Assembly: GCA_002238725.1 (NCBI GenBank)
Contig: MPMX01000005.1
Coordinates: forward strand, 52,150-116,149
Direction: 5' to 3'
DNA from: Rhodospirillaceae bacterium bin65
GTDB taxonomy: Bacteria > Pseudomonadota > Alphaproteobacteria > Bin65
DNA: 64,000 bases
Shown here: one piece after another, positions 29,000-38,943 of the stretch
Position numbering within the stretch: position 1 is the first letter of the stretch
Layout of the letters: each line of letters begins with the position of its first letter
The notes under the pieces: generated by a model
The model's database searches: none
Told to the model about the DNA's origin: nothing
Seen by the model: the letters and a program-made list of their open reading frames with translations, nothing else
Position numbers and translations under genes: made by a program

Positions 29000-30022
29000 T
29001 CAGACCGCGATGCCCAATCGGTCCGGCCGGTGGGCGGAAACGTCTCGTCCGGCCGCGGCGATCAGCTCGAAAGACCGCAACCGCGCTGCATGATCGTAGA
29101 TATCGGACACGACCATCAGTTCGTTCGCGCCGGTCTCTGCAAGGAGCGCATCGAGACCTGCGCGCACCGTGTCCCGGGAACCGACGATGGAGCGGGCAAG
29201 CATTCTCATCGCGTGCGCTTTCTCCGCAGGCGACCAATAGTTTTCGATATCGTCGATCGGCGGACGGCTTAGCCCGCGGGCGCCGCGAACCATGTTCGTG
29301 AACGACATCTGCTGGGTCGTCGCGAGCCGGCGCGCCTCGGCATCGCTGTCTGCGGCGATGACGTTCACGCCGACCGTTGCATACGGCTCGGCGAGCTGCG
29401 TCGACGGCTTGAAACGGCTGCGATAAATCTGCAGGGCAGGCAGCAGCAGATCGGGCGCGAAATGCGATGCAAACGCATAGGGCAGGCCGAGTTCGGCCGC
29501 GAGCATCGCGCCGAAATCGCTTGAACCGAGAATCCACAGCGGCACCTCGGTGCCGGCGGCAGGAACCGCCTGAATGCGCTGGTCTGGCTGGACCGGAGCC
29601 AGATAATGCTGCAATTCCAGGACATCGTGGGGAAAGTTCTCGGCCGCCTGCGGCGCGCGGCGCAGCGCCTGAAGCGTGAGCCGGTCCGTGCCCGGCGCCC
29701 GCCCGAGCCCGAGGTCGATACGGCCCGGATACAGGCGCGCCAGCGTGCCGAACTGCTCGGCGATCACCAGGGGCGAATGGTTAGGCAGCATGATGCCGCC
29801 GGCCCCGACCCGGATGGTCTTCGATCCGGCCGCGATATGGGCGATGACGACGGAGGTCGCGGCGCTGGCGATGCCCGGCATGTTGTGATGCTCGGCGACC
29901 CAGAGCCGCCGATAGCCCCACCCCTCGGCGTGGGCGGCGAGATCGCGGGCATTGTCGAGTGCACCGCGTGCATCCGTGCTTTCGGTGACACGGACAAGGT
30001 CGAGTATCGACAACGTCGTCAT
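29000..30022 (-). CDS. LLM-class (luciferase-like) flavin-dependent oxidoreductase
   Basis: A 340-aa bacterial-luciferase-family enzyme of the YhbW/MsnO8 subgroup: LSILDLVRV at the N-terminus, [18 protein letters not shown] (36-53), [25 protein letters not shown], and [14 protein letters not shown]. These fix the family; the substrate is unknown. It converges on the FAD monooxygenase gene with a seven-base gap. Confidence 0.9.
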   Translation of the reverse strand: MTTLSILDLVRVTESTDARGALDNARDLAAHAEGWGYRRLWVAEHHNMPGIASAATSVVIAHIAAGSKTIRVGAGGIMLPNHSPLVIAEQFGTLARLYPGRIDLGLGRAPGTDRLTLQALRRAPQAAENFPHDVLELQHYLAPVQPDQRIQAVPAAGTEVPLWILGSSDFGAMLAAELGLPYAFASHFAPDLLLPALQIYRSRFKPSTQLAEPYATVGVNVIAADSDAEARRLATTQQMSFTNMVRGARGLSRPPIDDIENYWSPAEKAHAMRMLARSIVGSRDTVRAGLDALLAETGANELMVVSDIYDHAARLRSFELIAAAGRDVSAHRPDRLGIAV

Positions 30023-30109
30023 CGTATGTTCCTGGGCCTGCGCCTGGACGGAGCCGCGCGCAAAGCAGTTCCCGTCGCGCGACGGGAGTATCCCGCCTAC
30101 CGTACCATG

Positions 30110-30310
30110 ACACCGGCGATCGTGCGCACCGCCTGCCTGCCGCCGATGGCGTCGCCTTGCGCAAGCCGGCCCTGCACGACTTCTACGATGCCGACTACGC
30201 CCTCATCCACCCCGACCGGACGGTGGCGTGGCGCGGAGAAAATTTTACGGATGCGGCGGCGATTGCGGGTGTCGTGCGGGAGGCGGCACACGCGCAGCGT
30301 ATCGCGCGGC
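30110..30310 (+). pseudogene. Remnant of an FAD monooxygenase C-terminus
   Basis: In frame with 30157, the sequence [18 protein letters not shown], then VAWRGENFTDAAAI, parallels the end of the intact monooxygenase (ALRDLYEADYALIRPDQT, then VAWRGDEFGDAAGL). No FAD-binding part precedes it, so it is a stranded fragment from a duplicated or deleted paralogue. Ends are approximate. Confidence 0.75.
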
Positions 30311-30337
30311 GCCATCCTGTGAGGAACAGCCGGGCCA

Positions 30338-31267
30338 CTAATAGCCGGCGACGCGGTCGACTTCCTGGAGCAGCGGCTCTCCGGCCTCGCAGCGCCTGAT
30401 GTTGGCGACGATTTGCGGCGCCAGTTGCGCAATGTTGGGGCGCCGCGCGACGTGCGGCATGACGGTCACCCCGGGGTGATCCCAGAGCGGGCTGTCCGGC
30501 GGCAGCGGCTCGGGGGCATGCGCATCGAGGGCGGCGTGGTACAGATGGCTCGAATCCAGGGCCGCGATCAGGTCGCCGGTCACCACATGCTCGCCGCGGC
30601 CGATATTGATGACCATGCCGCCCTTCGGCATCTTCGAAAACGCCCCCGCATTCAGGATGCCGCGGGTCTCCCCGGTCAGAGGAAGCAGGCAGACGACGAT
30701 GTCCGAGCGTTCGAGGATTGCGTCGAACCGGCCGGGGCCGGCATAGACGGGGATCTCCGCGCCGGGCTTCGAAGTCCGCGTCCAAGCGGCGACATCGAAC
30801 CCCATGCCGCGCAGGATGCGGGCCGGCTTCCGGGCCATGACCCCGTAGCCGAGGAAACCGACGGTGCGGTCTTCCGGCCGCTTCTGCGGCACCTCCCGCC
30901 ATTCCCTGCGGGCCTGGCGCTCCCGGTAGGTCGGCATGTTGCGATGCAGCCGCAGCACATGCATGACGACGTATTCGGTCATCATCGGATCGCCGTCTTC
31001 CGGCTCCAGCTTGGAGAGCGGCACGTCCGGCAGGCCGGGATGCCCGATGAAGCCGTCGACCCCCGCCTGACGGGTCAGCATCGCCTTGAGGTTCGGGAAT
31101 GCCGGCCAGTCGTCCGGATCGGGGCGGGTGAAGGCGAGATATTCGATGTCGGCAGGGTCGCCGGCGTCGGGCCAGAACCGCACCTCCAGGTCCGGCAATT
31201 CGGCATGTATAGCGGCCCGCCAGTCCGCCGGCGTTCCCATCATGAGGTTGCAGATCAGAAGGGCCAT
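30338..31267 (-). CDS. Glyoxylate/hydroxypyruvate reductase A-like dehydrogenase (GhrA family)
   Basis: A 309-aa D-2-hydroxyacid dehydrogenase of the GhrA branch (E. coli 312 aa). The dinucleotide motif is VGFLGYGVMARKPA, the substrate/catalytic Arg is in NIGRGEHVV, and the catalytic His is in VMPHVARRPNIAQLAPQI. The ATG at 31267 (MALLICNL) starts the family-typical short N-terminus. It reduces glyoxylate or hydroxypyruvate with NADPH in E. coli; the exact substrate here is inferred. Confidence 0.88.
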   Translation of the reverse strand: MALLICNLMMGTPADWRAAIHAELPDLEVRFWPDAGDPADIEYLAFTRPDPDDWPAFPNLKAMLTRQAGVDGFIGHPGLPDVPLSKLEPEDGDPMMTEYVVMHVLRLHRNMPTYRERQARREWREVPQKRPEDRTVGFLGYGVMARKPARILRGMGFDVAAWTRTSKPGAEIPVYAGPGRFDAILERSDIVVCLLPLTGETRGILNAGAFSKMPKGGMVINIGRGEHVVTGDLIAALDSSHLYHAALDAHAPEPLPPDSPLWDHPGVTVMPHVARRPNIAQLAPQIVANIRRCEAGEPLLQEVDRVAGY

Positions 31268-31443
31268 GGTCTTTCGCCTCCGGCCGGACAGTAGATACCA
31301 CCGAACGGGCGGTTGTCCCGAAATTTGGCGGCTTGCCGCCGGCCGCTGCCCTCCGCCATGGCTCAACGCTTCCCTTTGCGGTACACGCAATTTCAGGCGG
31401 CGGCCGGTTTCGGCCGGCCGCGCACAACGCAGGGAGATCGATC

Positions 31444-32469
31444 ATGGCGCAACCGCTCGCCGCCGACAGCGCGCACCCTCCCGCCGCGCCGGCGCTGCTG
31501 CCCGTGCAGGAGATCATGGCGACGCATCCGGAGCACCGGAGGCTGCCGCACGCGGCGGAATACGAAAGCGGCGCGGCCTACGTCATCGACGGGTTCCAGC
31601 CGCTCGACCGGGCCGGCGTGCCGATCGCCGACCTCGGCTTCAACCGCGGCGACGCAGTCTACGACGTAGTCTCCGTGAGCCGCGGCTCGTTCTTTCGCCT
31701 CGACGATCACCAGCGGCGCTTCGCCGCCTCCTGCGCGCGCATGCGCCTGACCAACCCCTTTTCGGCCGCCGAGGAACGGGCCGTCCTCAACCGCCTGGTC
31801 GCGCTGGCCGGGTACCGGGACGCCTATGTCTGGTGGGGCGTGACCCGGGGCGCGATGCCGCTTCGCTCCGCCGACCGGACTGATCCGTCGAGTTTCGCCA
31901 ACCGCTTCTTCGCCTACGCCATTCCCTATGTCTTCATCGCCGACGACGAACGCCGTTCGCGGGGCGCCGATGCGGTCGTCAGCCGCAACTTCTTCCGGAT
32001 TCCGCCGAGCTCGGTCGATCCCCGCGCCAAGAACCTGAACGGCCTCGATTTCTCGATGGCCCTGTTCGAGGCCGGCGACCGCGGCGCCGAATGGTCGCTG
32101 CTGAGCGACGGCGCGGGCAATCTCACCGAGGCGCCCGGCTCCAATGTCTTCGTCGTCGCGAACGGCGCCGTGGCGACCCCCGAGGACTGGTGCCTCGAAG
32201 GCATCACCCGCATGACGGCGCTGGAGCTGGTACGGGAGTTCGGCCGTGAGGTCGAGGTGCGCAAGGTCGCCGTCGACGAGCTGATGCAGGCGGACGAGGC
32301 CTTCCTGACTTCGAGCGCCGGCGGGATCGTGCCGCTCAACAGCGTCGACGGCGTCGTGCTCGGCGGCGGCCCGGGCCCCGGCCCGCTGACCCGCGCGCTG
32401 CACGACCGATACTGGCAGAAGCGCTGGGTGGGCTGGCACGGCACCCCGGTGGACTACGCCGCCGCGTGA
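31444..32469 (+). CDS. Class IV PLP aminotransferase (BCAT/D-amino acid transaminase fold)
   Basis: A 341-aa fold type IV transaminase. The start region is GAAYVIDGFQPLDRAGVPIADLGFNRGDAVYD, the PLP lysine is expected in DPRAKNLNGLD, and the phosphate-binding LTEAPGSNVFVV and GITRMTALEL motifs are present. It could be a D-amino acid or R-amine transaminase rather than a classic IlvE; the family call is firm, the substrate open. The ATG at 31444 was chosen over an upstream in-frame start. Confidence 0.87.
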   Translation: MAQPLAADSAHPPAAPALLPVQEIMATHPEHRRLPHAAEYESGAAYVIDGFQPLDRAGVPIADLGFNRGDAVYDVVSVSRGSFFRLDDHQRRFAASCARMRLTNPFSAAEERAVLNRLVALAGYRDAYVWWGVTRGAMPLRSADRTDPSSFANRFFAYAIPYVFIADDERRSRGADAVVSRNFFRIPPSSVDPRAKNLNGLDFSMALFEAGDRGAEWSLLSDGAGNLTEAPGSNVFVVANGAVATPEDWCLEGITRMTALELVREFGREVEVRKVAVDELMQADEAFLTSSAGGIVPLNSVDGVVLGGGPGPGPLTRALHDRYWQKRWVGWHGTPVDYAAA

Positions 32470-32544
32470 GAGCGGCTGCGGGCGGCCGGAACGGAAATTA
32501 AAGCGCGTCTGTTTCAATCGGAACCGCCGACGCAACCGGGATGA

Positions 32545-32662
32545 CCTTCGATACGCCCCGGATTAAATCCGGGCCTACTCAGGGTGAGGGCAGTGTTGCA
32601 GCGAGGCAACACAATCCCAACGCCCCTCATCCCGAGTAGGCCCCGCAGGGGCCGTATCGAGG
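32545..32662. repeat. Dispersed palindromic repeat family A, copy 3
   Basis: CCTTCGATAC...CTACTCAGGGTGAGG at the left and CCTCATCCCGAGTAGG...GTATCGAGG at the right. It occupies most of the 207-bp gap between the transaminase and hydantoinase-type genes. Confidence 0.8.
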
Positions 32663-32676
32663 GACGTGCCCCTCGC

Positions 32677-33912
32677 TCACCCCACCGCCCTATCCAGCAC
32701 GGCCTTGAGCAGCACCTCGGCGCCGGCGGCGCAGTCTTCGGGGGTGACGTTTTCGATCTCGTTGTGGCTGATGCCGTCCTCGCAGGGGATAAAGATCATG
32801 CCGGTCGGCGCGACGCGCGCGATATAGACGGCGTCGTGGCCGGCGCCGGAGACGATGTCGCGCCAGCTGTGGCCGCCCTGCTCGGCGGCCGTGCGCACGG
32901 CGGAAACGCAGTCCTCGTCGAACGGCGTCGCCGGGAACTCCCAGAAATCCACAATGTCGACGGTGCAGCCGGCGGCTTCAGCGATCGCCTCGAACTCGGC
33001 GCGCAGCCGGTCGTTCATCGCCGCCAGGGTGTCGTCGTCCGGGTGGCGCAGGTCGACGGTGAAAAAGACTCTGCCGGGAATCGTGTTGCGCGAATTCGGG
33101 CTGGCGTCGACGAAGCCGACGGTGGCGCAGGCGTAGGGCGGGAAGGCGTGGCCGAGACGGTTGATCGCGTCGATCATCCGTGAGGCCGCGACCAGCGCAT
33201 CCTTGCGCAGGGGCATCGGCGTGGGGCCGGCATGGGCCTCCTGCCCGGTCACGGTGATCTCGTACCAGTGCTGGCCCTGGGCGCCGGTGACGACGCCGAT
33301 GGTCTTTTCCTCGTTCTCCAGGATCGGGCCCTGCTCGATATGGGCCTCGAAATAGGCGCCGACCTCGCGGCCGCCGACTGCGGCAGCGCCGTCGTAGCCG
33401 ATGCGCTTGAGCTCGTCGCCCAGCAGGTCGCCGGTGACGTTATCGGGCCGGGCGAGCATCTCCTCTTCGCTGAACACGCCGGCGAAGGCGCCGGACCCCA
33501 TCATCGGTGGCGAAAAGCGGCTGCCCTCCTCGTTAGTCCAGGCGACGACCTCGACCGGCGCGTCGGTCTCGATCTCCAGGTCGTTGAGGGTGCGGACGAC
33601 CTCCAGCCCGGCGAGCACGCCGTAGGCGCCGTCGAACTTGCCGCCGGTCGGCTGGGAATCGAGATGGCTGCCGGTCATCACCGGCGGGCGCGAGTCGTCC
33701 TTGCCGGGGCGGCGGGCGAAGATGTTGCCGACCCGGTCGACGCTGACCGTGCAACCGGCGGCCTCGCACCAGCGGATGAACAGGTCACGGCCTTCCCGGT
33801 CGAGGTCGGTGAGCGCGAGCCGGCACACGCCGCCCTTCTCGGTCGCGCCGATCCGCGCCAGCTCCATCAGCGAAGCCCAAAGCCGGTCGCCGTCGATCGT
33901 CAGGTTCTGCAT
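32677..33912 (-). CDS. Zn-dependent amidase, N-carbamoyl-L-amino-acid hydrolase/allantoate amidohydrolase family
   Basis: A 411-aa M20-type dimetal hydrolase. Ligand motifs: GSHLDSQPTGGKFDGAYGVLAGL, WTNEEGSRF (catalytic/metal Glu), and HIEQGPILE. The dimerisation domain has GAQGQHWYEITVTGQEAHAG. The GAGHDAVYIA segment near the C-terminus is typical of HyuC/AllC proteins. The ATG at 33912 follows a GGAGGAATCC-type leader. Substrate (carbamoyl amino acid, allantoate or ureidoglycine) is not determined. Confidence 0.9.
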   Translation of the reverse strand: MQNLTIDGDRLWASLMELARIGATEKGGVCRLALTDLDREGRDLFIRWCEAAGCTVSVDRVGNIFARRPGKDDSRPPVMTGSHLDSQPTGGKFDGAYGVLAGLEVVRTLNDLEIETDAPVEVVAWTNEEGSRFSPPMMGSGAFAGVFSEEEMLARPDNVTGDLLGDELKRIGYDGAAAVGGREVGAYFEAHIEQGPILENEEKTIGVVTGAQGQHWYEITVTGQEAHAGPTPMPLRKDALVAASRMIDAINRLGHAFPPYACATVGFVDASPNSRNTIPGRVFFTVDLRHPDDDTLAAMNDRLRAEFEAIAEAAGCTVDIVDFWEFPATPFDEDCVSAVRTAAEQGGHSWRDIVSGAGHDAVYIARVAPTGMIFIPCEDGISHNEIENVTPEDCAAGAEVLLKAVLDRAVG

Positions 33913-34289
33913 GGCCGGATTCCTCCTCGCGTGCGCCGCCGAAATGCGCTGTTGCAATAGCGCCATCGCGCGCCCGACCGCAACCGGCATCTTGCGCCCT
34001 GCGATTCGAGGGCTGTCCCGTTGCGTCGCTTCAGGCCGGATTCTGTCCGACAGAAAATCCTCCCTTGTCACCCCGGCCGACCGAAGGGAGAGCCGGGGTC
34101 CAGGGCCACCGGTGCCGACTTTCGGGTCGGCCCTGGCCCCCGGATTGTCGCTGCGCTCCGTCCGGGGTGGCAATGCGGTATCCTGGAGAGGGAATTGAGC
34201 TCCCCCCGGACCGCACCCGAAACTCAATCGCTGCCCGTCGTATTCCCCTACTTGCCTTCCGCCACGGCGGGCGGATAGTAACGGGCTCC
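33913..34289. other. Intergenic region with repeat B, copy 3
   Basis: Divergent promoter region between the amidase and the acyl-CoA synthetase. It contains the palindromic element at 34067-34172 and no gene I can support. Confidence 0.55.
34067..34172. repeat. Dispersed palindromic repeat family B, copy 3
   Basis: About 106 bp with terminal arms GTCACCCCGGCCGACCGAAG and CTCCGTCCGGGGTGGCA. It is highly similar to 20381-20486 and carries an extra inner GGCC-rich palindrome. Confidence 0.85.
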
Positions 34290-35825
34290 ATGAACCTCGC
34301 CGCTTTCCTCCATCGCACCGCCCTGCTGAACCCGGACGCGACGGCGCTCGGGCAGGGCCGTGCGCGTGTGGCGACCTACCGCGAGTTCGCCCGGCAGGTT
34401 GCGGTGCTGGCCGGGCAGATGACAGGCCGGCTCGGATTGAAGAAGGGCGACCGGGCGGCGATCGTCATGGCCAACGTGCCGGACTACATGGTCGTCAAAT
34501 ACGCCTGCTGGCATGCCGGGATCTGCGCTGTGCCGGTCAATGCCAAGCTGCACCGCAGGGAATTCGCCTTCATCCTGGAGAATTGCGGCGCCCGCGTCTG
34601 CTTCACCAACGCGGAGAAGGAAACGGCGATCGCCGGGCTCGACGGCGAGATCGCAACCCTGGAGCGGATCGTCTCGACCGGCGGCAGGCTCTGGACCGAA
34701 ATCACGGCCGCCGCGCCTGTGCCGATGGCCGAGGTCGAGCCCGACGATCCGGCCTGGCTGTTTTACACCTCCGGCACCACCGGGCGGCCCAAGGGCGCGA
34801 TCCTCAGCCACCGCAACCTGGTCAGCCAGACCATGAACTTTTTCGCCGATGTCGGCAATATCGCGTCCGGCGACTGCATCGTGCATTGCGCGCCGGCGTC
34901 CCACGGTTCGGGCTGCTACGGCATTCCCCATGTCGCGCGCGGCGCGGCCCAGGTGTTTCCCGACTCCGGCGGCTTCGACCCGGCCGAGATGCTCGACCTG
35001 CTGCAACACTGGCCGGGCGCGACCTTCTTCTTGGCGCCGACCATGGTGGTGCGGCTCCTCAACCATCCCGGACTCGCCGAAGCGGATACCGCCAATCTCA
35101 AGCTGATCGTCTATGGCGGCGGGCCGATGTATGTCGAGGACCTGCTGCGCGGTATCGACATGCTGGGCCAGAAATTCGTCCAGATCTATGGTCAGGGCGA
35201 GGCGCCGATGACGATCACCGGCGTGACCCGCGCGATGCACGCGGACAGCGGCCATCCGCGCTACCGGGCTCGGCTCGGCTCCGTCGGCGTGGCGCGCACC
35301 GATGTCGAGGTCCGGGTCGTCGATGCCGGCGACAACGCCCTGCCGGCCGGCGAGATCGGCGAGGTCGTGTGCCGCGGCGACGTCGTCATGCGCGGCTACT
35401 GGGACAACCCGGAGGCGACGGCCGCGACCCTCAAGGGCGGCTGGCTCCATACCGGCGACATGGGCGCCTTCGACGAAGACGGATTTCTCACCCTCAAGGA
35501 CCGCTCGAAGGACATGATCATTTCGGGCGGAACCAACATCTATCCGCGCGAGATAGAGGAAGTGCTGCTCAAGCATCCGGGCGTGCGTGAGGCCTCGGTG
35601 GTCGGCCGCAAACACGAGGACTGGGGCGAGGAGGTCGTCGCCTTCGTCGTTGCGAATGAAAGCGGAGATCCGACCCCGCAGGCGCTCGACCAGCTGTGCC
35701 TCGACAACATCGCCCGCTTCAAGCGGCCCAAGGATTACTGCTTCGTCGACGCCCTGCCGAAGAACAACTACGGCAAGGTGCTGAAAACCGAACTGCGCGC
35801 CCTGCTGGAGGCGGAAAGCAGCTGA
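34290..35825 (+). CDS. AMP-dependent acyl-CoA synthetase
   Basis: A 511-aa ANL-superfamily enzyme that activates a carboxylic acid via an acyl-adenylate. Motifs: FYTSGTTGRPKGA (P-loop), YGQGEAPMT (A5), GWLHTGDMG (A7), KDMIISGGTNIYPREIEEVL (A8 hinge), and the catalytic Lys in PKNNYGKVLKTEL. The ATG at 34290 starts a standard MNLAAFLHRTALLNPDATAL sequence; the frame upstream runs through the repeat-B element and is not coding. The substrate is probably a medium or aromatic acid (inference). Confidence 0.92.
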   Translation: MNLAAFLHRTALLNPDATALGQGRARVATYREFARQVAVLAGQMTGRLGLKKGDRAAIVMANVPDYMVVKYACWHAGICAVPVNAKLHRREFAFILENCGARVCFTNAEKETAIAGLDGEIATLERIVSTGGRLWTEITAAAPVPMAEVEPDDPAWLFYTSGTTGRPKGAILSHRNLVSQTMNFFADVGNIASGDCIVHCAPASHGSGCYGIPHVARGAAQVFPDSGGFDPAEMLDLLQHWPGATFFLAPTMVVRLLNHPGLAEADTANLKLIVYGGGPMYVEDLLRGIDMLGQKFVQIYGQGEAPMTITGVTRAMHADSGHPRYRARLGSVGVARTDVEVRVVDAGDNALPAGEIGEVVCRGDVVMRGYWDNPEATAATLKGGWLHTGDMGAFDEDGFLTLKDRSKDMIISGGTNIYPREIEEVLLKHPGVREASVVGRKHEDWGEEVVAFVVANESGDPTPQALDQLCLDNIARFKRPKDYCFVDALPKNNYGKVLKTELRALLEAESS

Positions 35826-35969
35826 GCGGCCCGCGCCGACGGTGATCGGGACATTGCGCCTTCGTCCAGTCTACCCCCGGGGTTGCAGTCGTATTCGGAG
35901 CCCGGTTCACGCGGCCGTCCCTGACCCGTTGCAGACCGCCTTTGCGGATGCCGCCGGCGAACGGACCAG

Positions 35970-37157
35970 TTAACGCAGGCTGCCGAAGAAGGACGAGATG
36001 TCGGCGGCGAGCCAGTCCGGATCTTCCAGGGCCGCGAAATGGCCGCCGCGTTCCCTGACCGTCCAGCGCTGGATGTTGGTGTACATGGTCTCGGCGAGCG
36101 AGCGCGGCGGCGTCAGGATCTCGAACGGATGCTCGACATAGGCGGTGGGCACCGTCACCGGTTCGTCTTCCGATATGATCCAGGGCTCCCGGGTCCGTTG
36201 GTAGTAAGGCCAGGCCGAGGAGCCGATCGCGCCGGTAATCCAGTAGATCATGATGTTCGTCAGGAGCGTGTCGCGGCCGAAATGCGCGTCGACATCGCCC
36301 CCGCAATCGCTCCACGAGCGCCATTTCTCGACGATCCACGACGCCAGCCCGGCCGGCGAGTCGGTGAGCCCGAAAGAAAGGGTCTGCGGCTTGGTTCCCA
36401 TGATCTGGACATACCCGGTCTCTTCGGTCAGCCAGTGCGCGAGCTGCGCCCGATACCGCGCCTCGTCCTCGGTCGGCTCGGCCAGTTCGGGCAGGACCCG
36501 CGGCAGCGCCATCAGCGTGATGTGGATGCCCCGCGTCTTGTCGGTGTGGGCGTTACCGAGATGGGCCGCAACATAGGAGCCGAAATCCTGACCGTGGGCA
36601 AAGAACCGGTCATAGCCCAGTACGTCGGTCATCAGCACCGCGAGGATGTCCGTGGCGTCCCTGAGACCGAAGCGACGCTGGCCCGGCGTGAAGGAAAAAC
36701 CGTAGCCGGGCAGTGACGGCGCCACGACGGTGAAAGAGTCTTCCGCGCGGCCGCCAAAGTCCGACGGCCGGGTCAGGCGCCGGATCAGCCGGTGGTACTC
36801 GTAGAAGGATCCGGGCCAGCCGTGGGTCAGGAGCAACGGCGGCGCATCCGGCGACTCTCCCGGCACGTGGGCATAGTGCAGGTCGTGGCCCGCGATGGTG
36901 ACTTTGCGGTTGTGCAGGCTGTTGAGCGTAGCTTCCCGGGCCCGCCAGTCATAGTCCTCGGCCCAGTAGGTGCACAGCGCTTCGAGATAGGCGACGTCGG
37001 TGCCGAACTGCCAGGGGTCGCCGGGCGCCTGGTCGGGCCAGCGGGTGGCGCGGAGCCGGCTGCGCAGGTCGTCGAGCACCGTGTCCTCGACGGCGATCTC
37101 GAAGGCGCGCGGCGGCCGCCCGTCCCAGACGAGCGTGCTGTCGTTCTGCGATGACAT
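35970..37157 (-). CDS. Epoxide hydrolase with EHN N-terminal domain
   Basis: A 395-aa alpha/beta hydrolase of the microsomal epoxide hydrolase type: N-terminal EHN segment (FEIAVEDTVLDDLRSRLRAT), oxyanion loop LLTHGWPGSFYEYH, nucleophile Asp in AHGQDFGSYVA, lid tyrosines, and catalytic His in RERGGHFAALEDP. An excellent ribosome site (GGAGGGGAA) precedes the ATG at 37157. The nucleophile motif is GQDFG rather than the common GGDWG. It hydrolyses an epoxide to a diol; substrate unknown. Confidence 0.9.
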   Translation of the reverse strand: MSSQNDSTLVWDGRPPRAFEIAVEDTVLDDLRSRLRATRWPDQAPGDPWQFGTDVAYLEALCTYWAEDYDWRAREATLNSLHNRKVTIAGHDLHYAHVPGESPDAPPLLLTHGWPGSFYEYHRLIRRLTRPSDFGGRAEDSFTVVAPSLPGYGFSFTPGQRRFGLRDATDILAVLMTDVLGYDRFFAHGQDFGSYVAAHLGNAHTDKTRGIHITLMALPRVLPELAEPTEDEARYRAQLAHWLTEETGYVQIMGTKPQTLSFGLTDSPAGLASWIVEKWRSWSDCGGDVDAHFGRDTLLTNIMIYWITGAIGSSAWPYYQRTREPWIISEDEPVTVPTAYVEHPFEILTPPRSLAETMYTNIQRWTVRERGGHFAALEDPDWLAADISSFFGSLR

Positions 37158-37758
37158 TTCCCCTCCTCTGCATGCCTCCGACATACTAGCCGGCGGCTGA
37201 ACGGAGACAAGCGAACCGAATGGCGGCAGCAAAGCAGTGCTGGCTGTTCCCGACGATCGCCAACCGGGCGGTTCCGGGCGGGTTTCGAAACGAGCGCTCC
37301 CGGCCCGGCGTCGCCGGCTCCTGGCTGGCACCAGTCCGGGAAAATGTCTCTCATGGCTGGTAACCGACATTTCGACCGCTGCAGATTTCGTCCGCTCCCA
37401 AAGGCGAAGCTGTCGTCCAGTTCGTTACGCCCGATCGTTTCTCAGCATCGGTCGTTCCCGGCGGCGTCAGATTACGGGAGGAATTGAGCCAATTGAGACA
37501 TCTGACACGCCTCCAACTTGCGGCCACATCTGACACGCCTCCAACTTGCGGCCAAACCTTACGCACTGATGGCATTACCGATGAATCTGGAGTGTGGCCC
37601 GCGGGCTCGATGAAGGGCAGTTGAAGCCATCGCGTTGTCCGGTGACCGTTTTCGTGGTCCGATAACGCTGCCGGGAGATTGGCGCGGCGACAACGGGCTA
37701 ACACAATACCCTTTGCGGTACCGGCGGTTCCTATTGCTGTGTAGAGGGGAGAATCATC
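37158..37758. other. 600-bp non-coding stretch with a 28-bp tandem duplication
   Basis: No supported gene. Open frames here are short or antisense. The only structured element seen is the duplicated 28-mer at 37498-37553. Confidence 0.5.
37498..37553. repeat. Perfect 28-bp tandem duplication
   Basis: Two exact copies of a 28-base unit that begins ACATCTGACACGCCTCC and ends CAACTTGCGGCC, directly adjacent (37498-37525 and 37526-37553). Confidence 0.95.
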
Positions 37759-38943
37759 ATGTCGACGTTGGCGCAAGCGTGCGATGCGGTGCTGGAGCGC
37801 GTGACAACCGGTGCGGAACGGGTGCCCGGCGTTGTCGCCATGGTGACGAACGAGACAGAGAATATCTATGAAGGCGCGGCTGGTGTGCGTCGCTGGGGCA
37901 GCGACGACCCGATGTCCGACGACACAGTGTTCGCGGTTCTTTCGACTTCCAAGGCCGTGGGCGGTACCGCAGTGCTGCAGTGCGTCGAGGAGGGACTGCT
38001 GGACTTCGATGCGCCCGCGAAAAACTACGCGCCGGAGATCGGCGACCTGCAGGTGCTGGAAGGCTTTGACGCGGACGGGAACCCGCAACTGCGTCCACCC
38101 AAGCGCGATATCACAACGCGCATGCTGATGCTGCACACTGCCGGGCTTGGCTATGACATCTTCAACGAAAACTATTTTCGCCTGGCCCAGGAGCATGGCC
38201 AGCCCAGCATCCTGACGTGCACCCGTGCCTCGATGTCCACGCCGCTGCTGTTCGATCCCGGCGACAGATGGGAATACGGCACGAACATCGACTGGGCGTG
38301 TCAAGTTGTCGAAGCGATCCGCGGCAAGCGGATTGGTGAGGTGCTCCAGGAGCGCGTTTTTGCTCCGCTGGAGATGGACGACATGGCATTTACCCGCACC
38401 GCGGACATGAAGGCACGCACCGCGATTTTCCACCGGCGCGAAGAAGACGGCTCATTGTCGCCCATGGACGATTTCGCGCTGCCTGATGACCCTGACGTGG
38501 AAATGACCGGTCACGGGCTCTATGCGCGGATTCCCGACTACATGAAGTTCATCCGCATGTGGCTGAACGATGGCGCCGGTCCCCACGGCCGGGTACTGAA
38601 GCCGGAAACGGTTCAGTTCGCGGTGCAAGGCGCGTTGCAACCGCCGCAGGCGTTATTCGACCTGCCTGCCGTCATCCCTACACTGACCCACGGTACGCCA
38701 TTCTTTCCTGGGATGAAGAAGGACTTCGGCTATAGCTTCATGGTCGCCAAGGAGGAAGCGCCCACAGGACGCCCGGCCGGGGGCATCGGCTGGCACGGGC
38801 TGGCCAACCTCTTCTACTGGTTCGACCGCGAGAACAGGGTCGGTGGCTTCTGGGCGACGCAGGTCCTGCCCTTTGGCGATCCGGTTTCCTTCCCGGGTTA
38901 CATGGCATTCGAGACGGCGGTCTACGAAACGCTAAAAGCATAG
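37759..38943 (+). CDS. Serine hydrolase of the class C beta-lactamase/esterase family
   Basis: A 394-aa serine hydrolase. The SxxK motif is STSK (about 68-71), the YxN equivalent is YGTN in DRWEYGTNIDWA, and the third motif is GIGWHGLANL (HGL). A ribosome site, GAGGGGAGA, precedes the ATG. Members include esterases and D-aminopeptidase-like enzymes rather than true beta-lactamases. No signal peptide is seen, so it is probably cytoplasmic. Its base composition is lower in GC than its neighbours, and it is flanked by long non-coding stretches, suggesting separate acquisition. Confidence 0.88.
   Translation: MSTLAQACDAVLERVTTGAERVPGVVAMVTNETENIYEGAAGVRRWGSDDPMSDDTVFAVLSTSKAVGGTAVLQCVEEGLLDFDAPAKNYAPEIGDLQVLEGFDADGNPQLRPPKRDITTRMLMLHTAGLGYDIFNENYFRLAQEHGQPSILTCTRASMSTPLLFDPGDRWEYGTNIDWACQVVEAIRGKRIGEVLQERVFAPLEMDDMAFTRTADMKARTAIFHRREEDGSLSPMDDFALPDDPDVEMTGHGLYARIPDYMKFIRMWLNDGAGPHGRVLKPETVQFAVQGALQPPQALFDLPAVIPTLTHGTPFFPGMKKDFGYSFMVAKEEAPTGRPAGGIGWHGLANLFYWFDRENRVGGFWATQVLPFGDPVSFPGYMAFETAVYETLKA

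Noticed and set aside
37351..38433. 360-codon minus-strand frame opposite the serine hydrolase
   Set aside because: No family resemblance; the plus-strand gene has a ribosome site and catalytic motifs.
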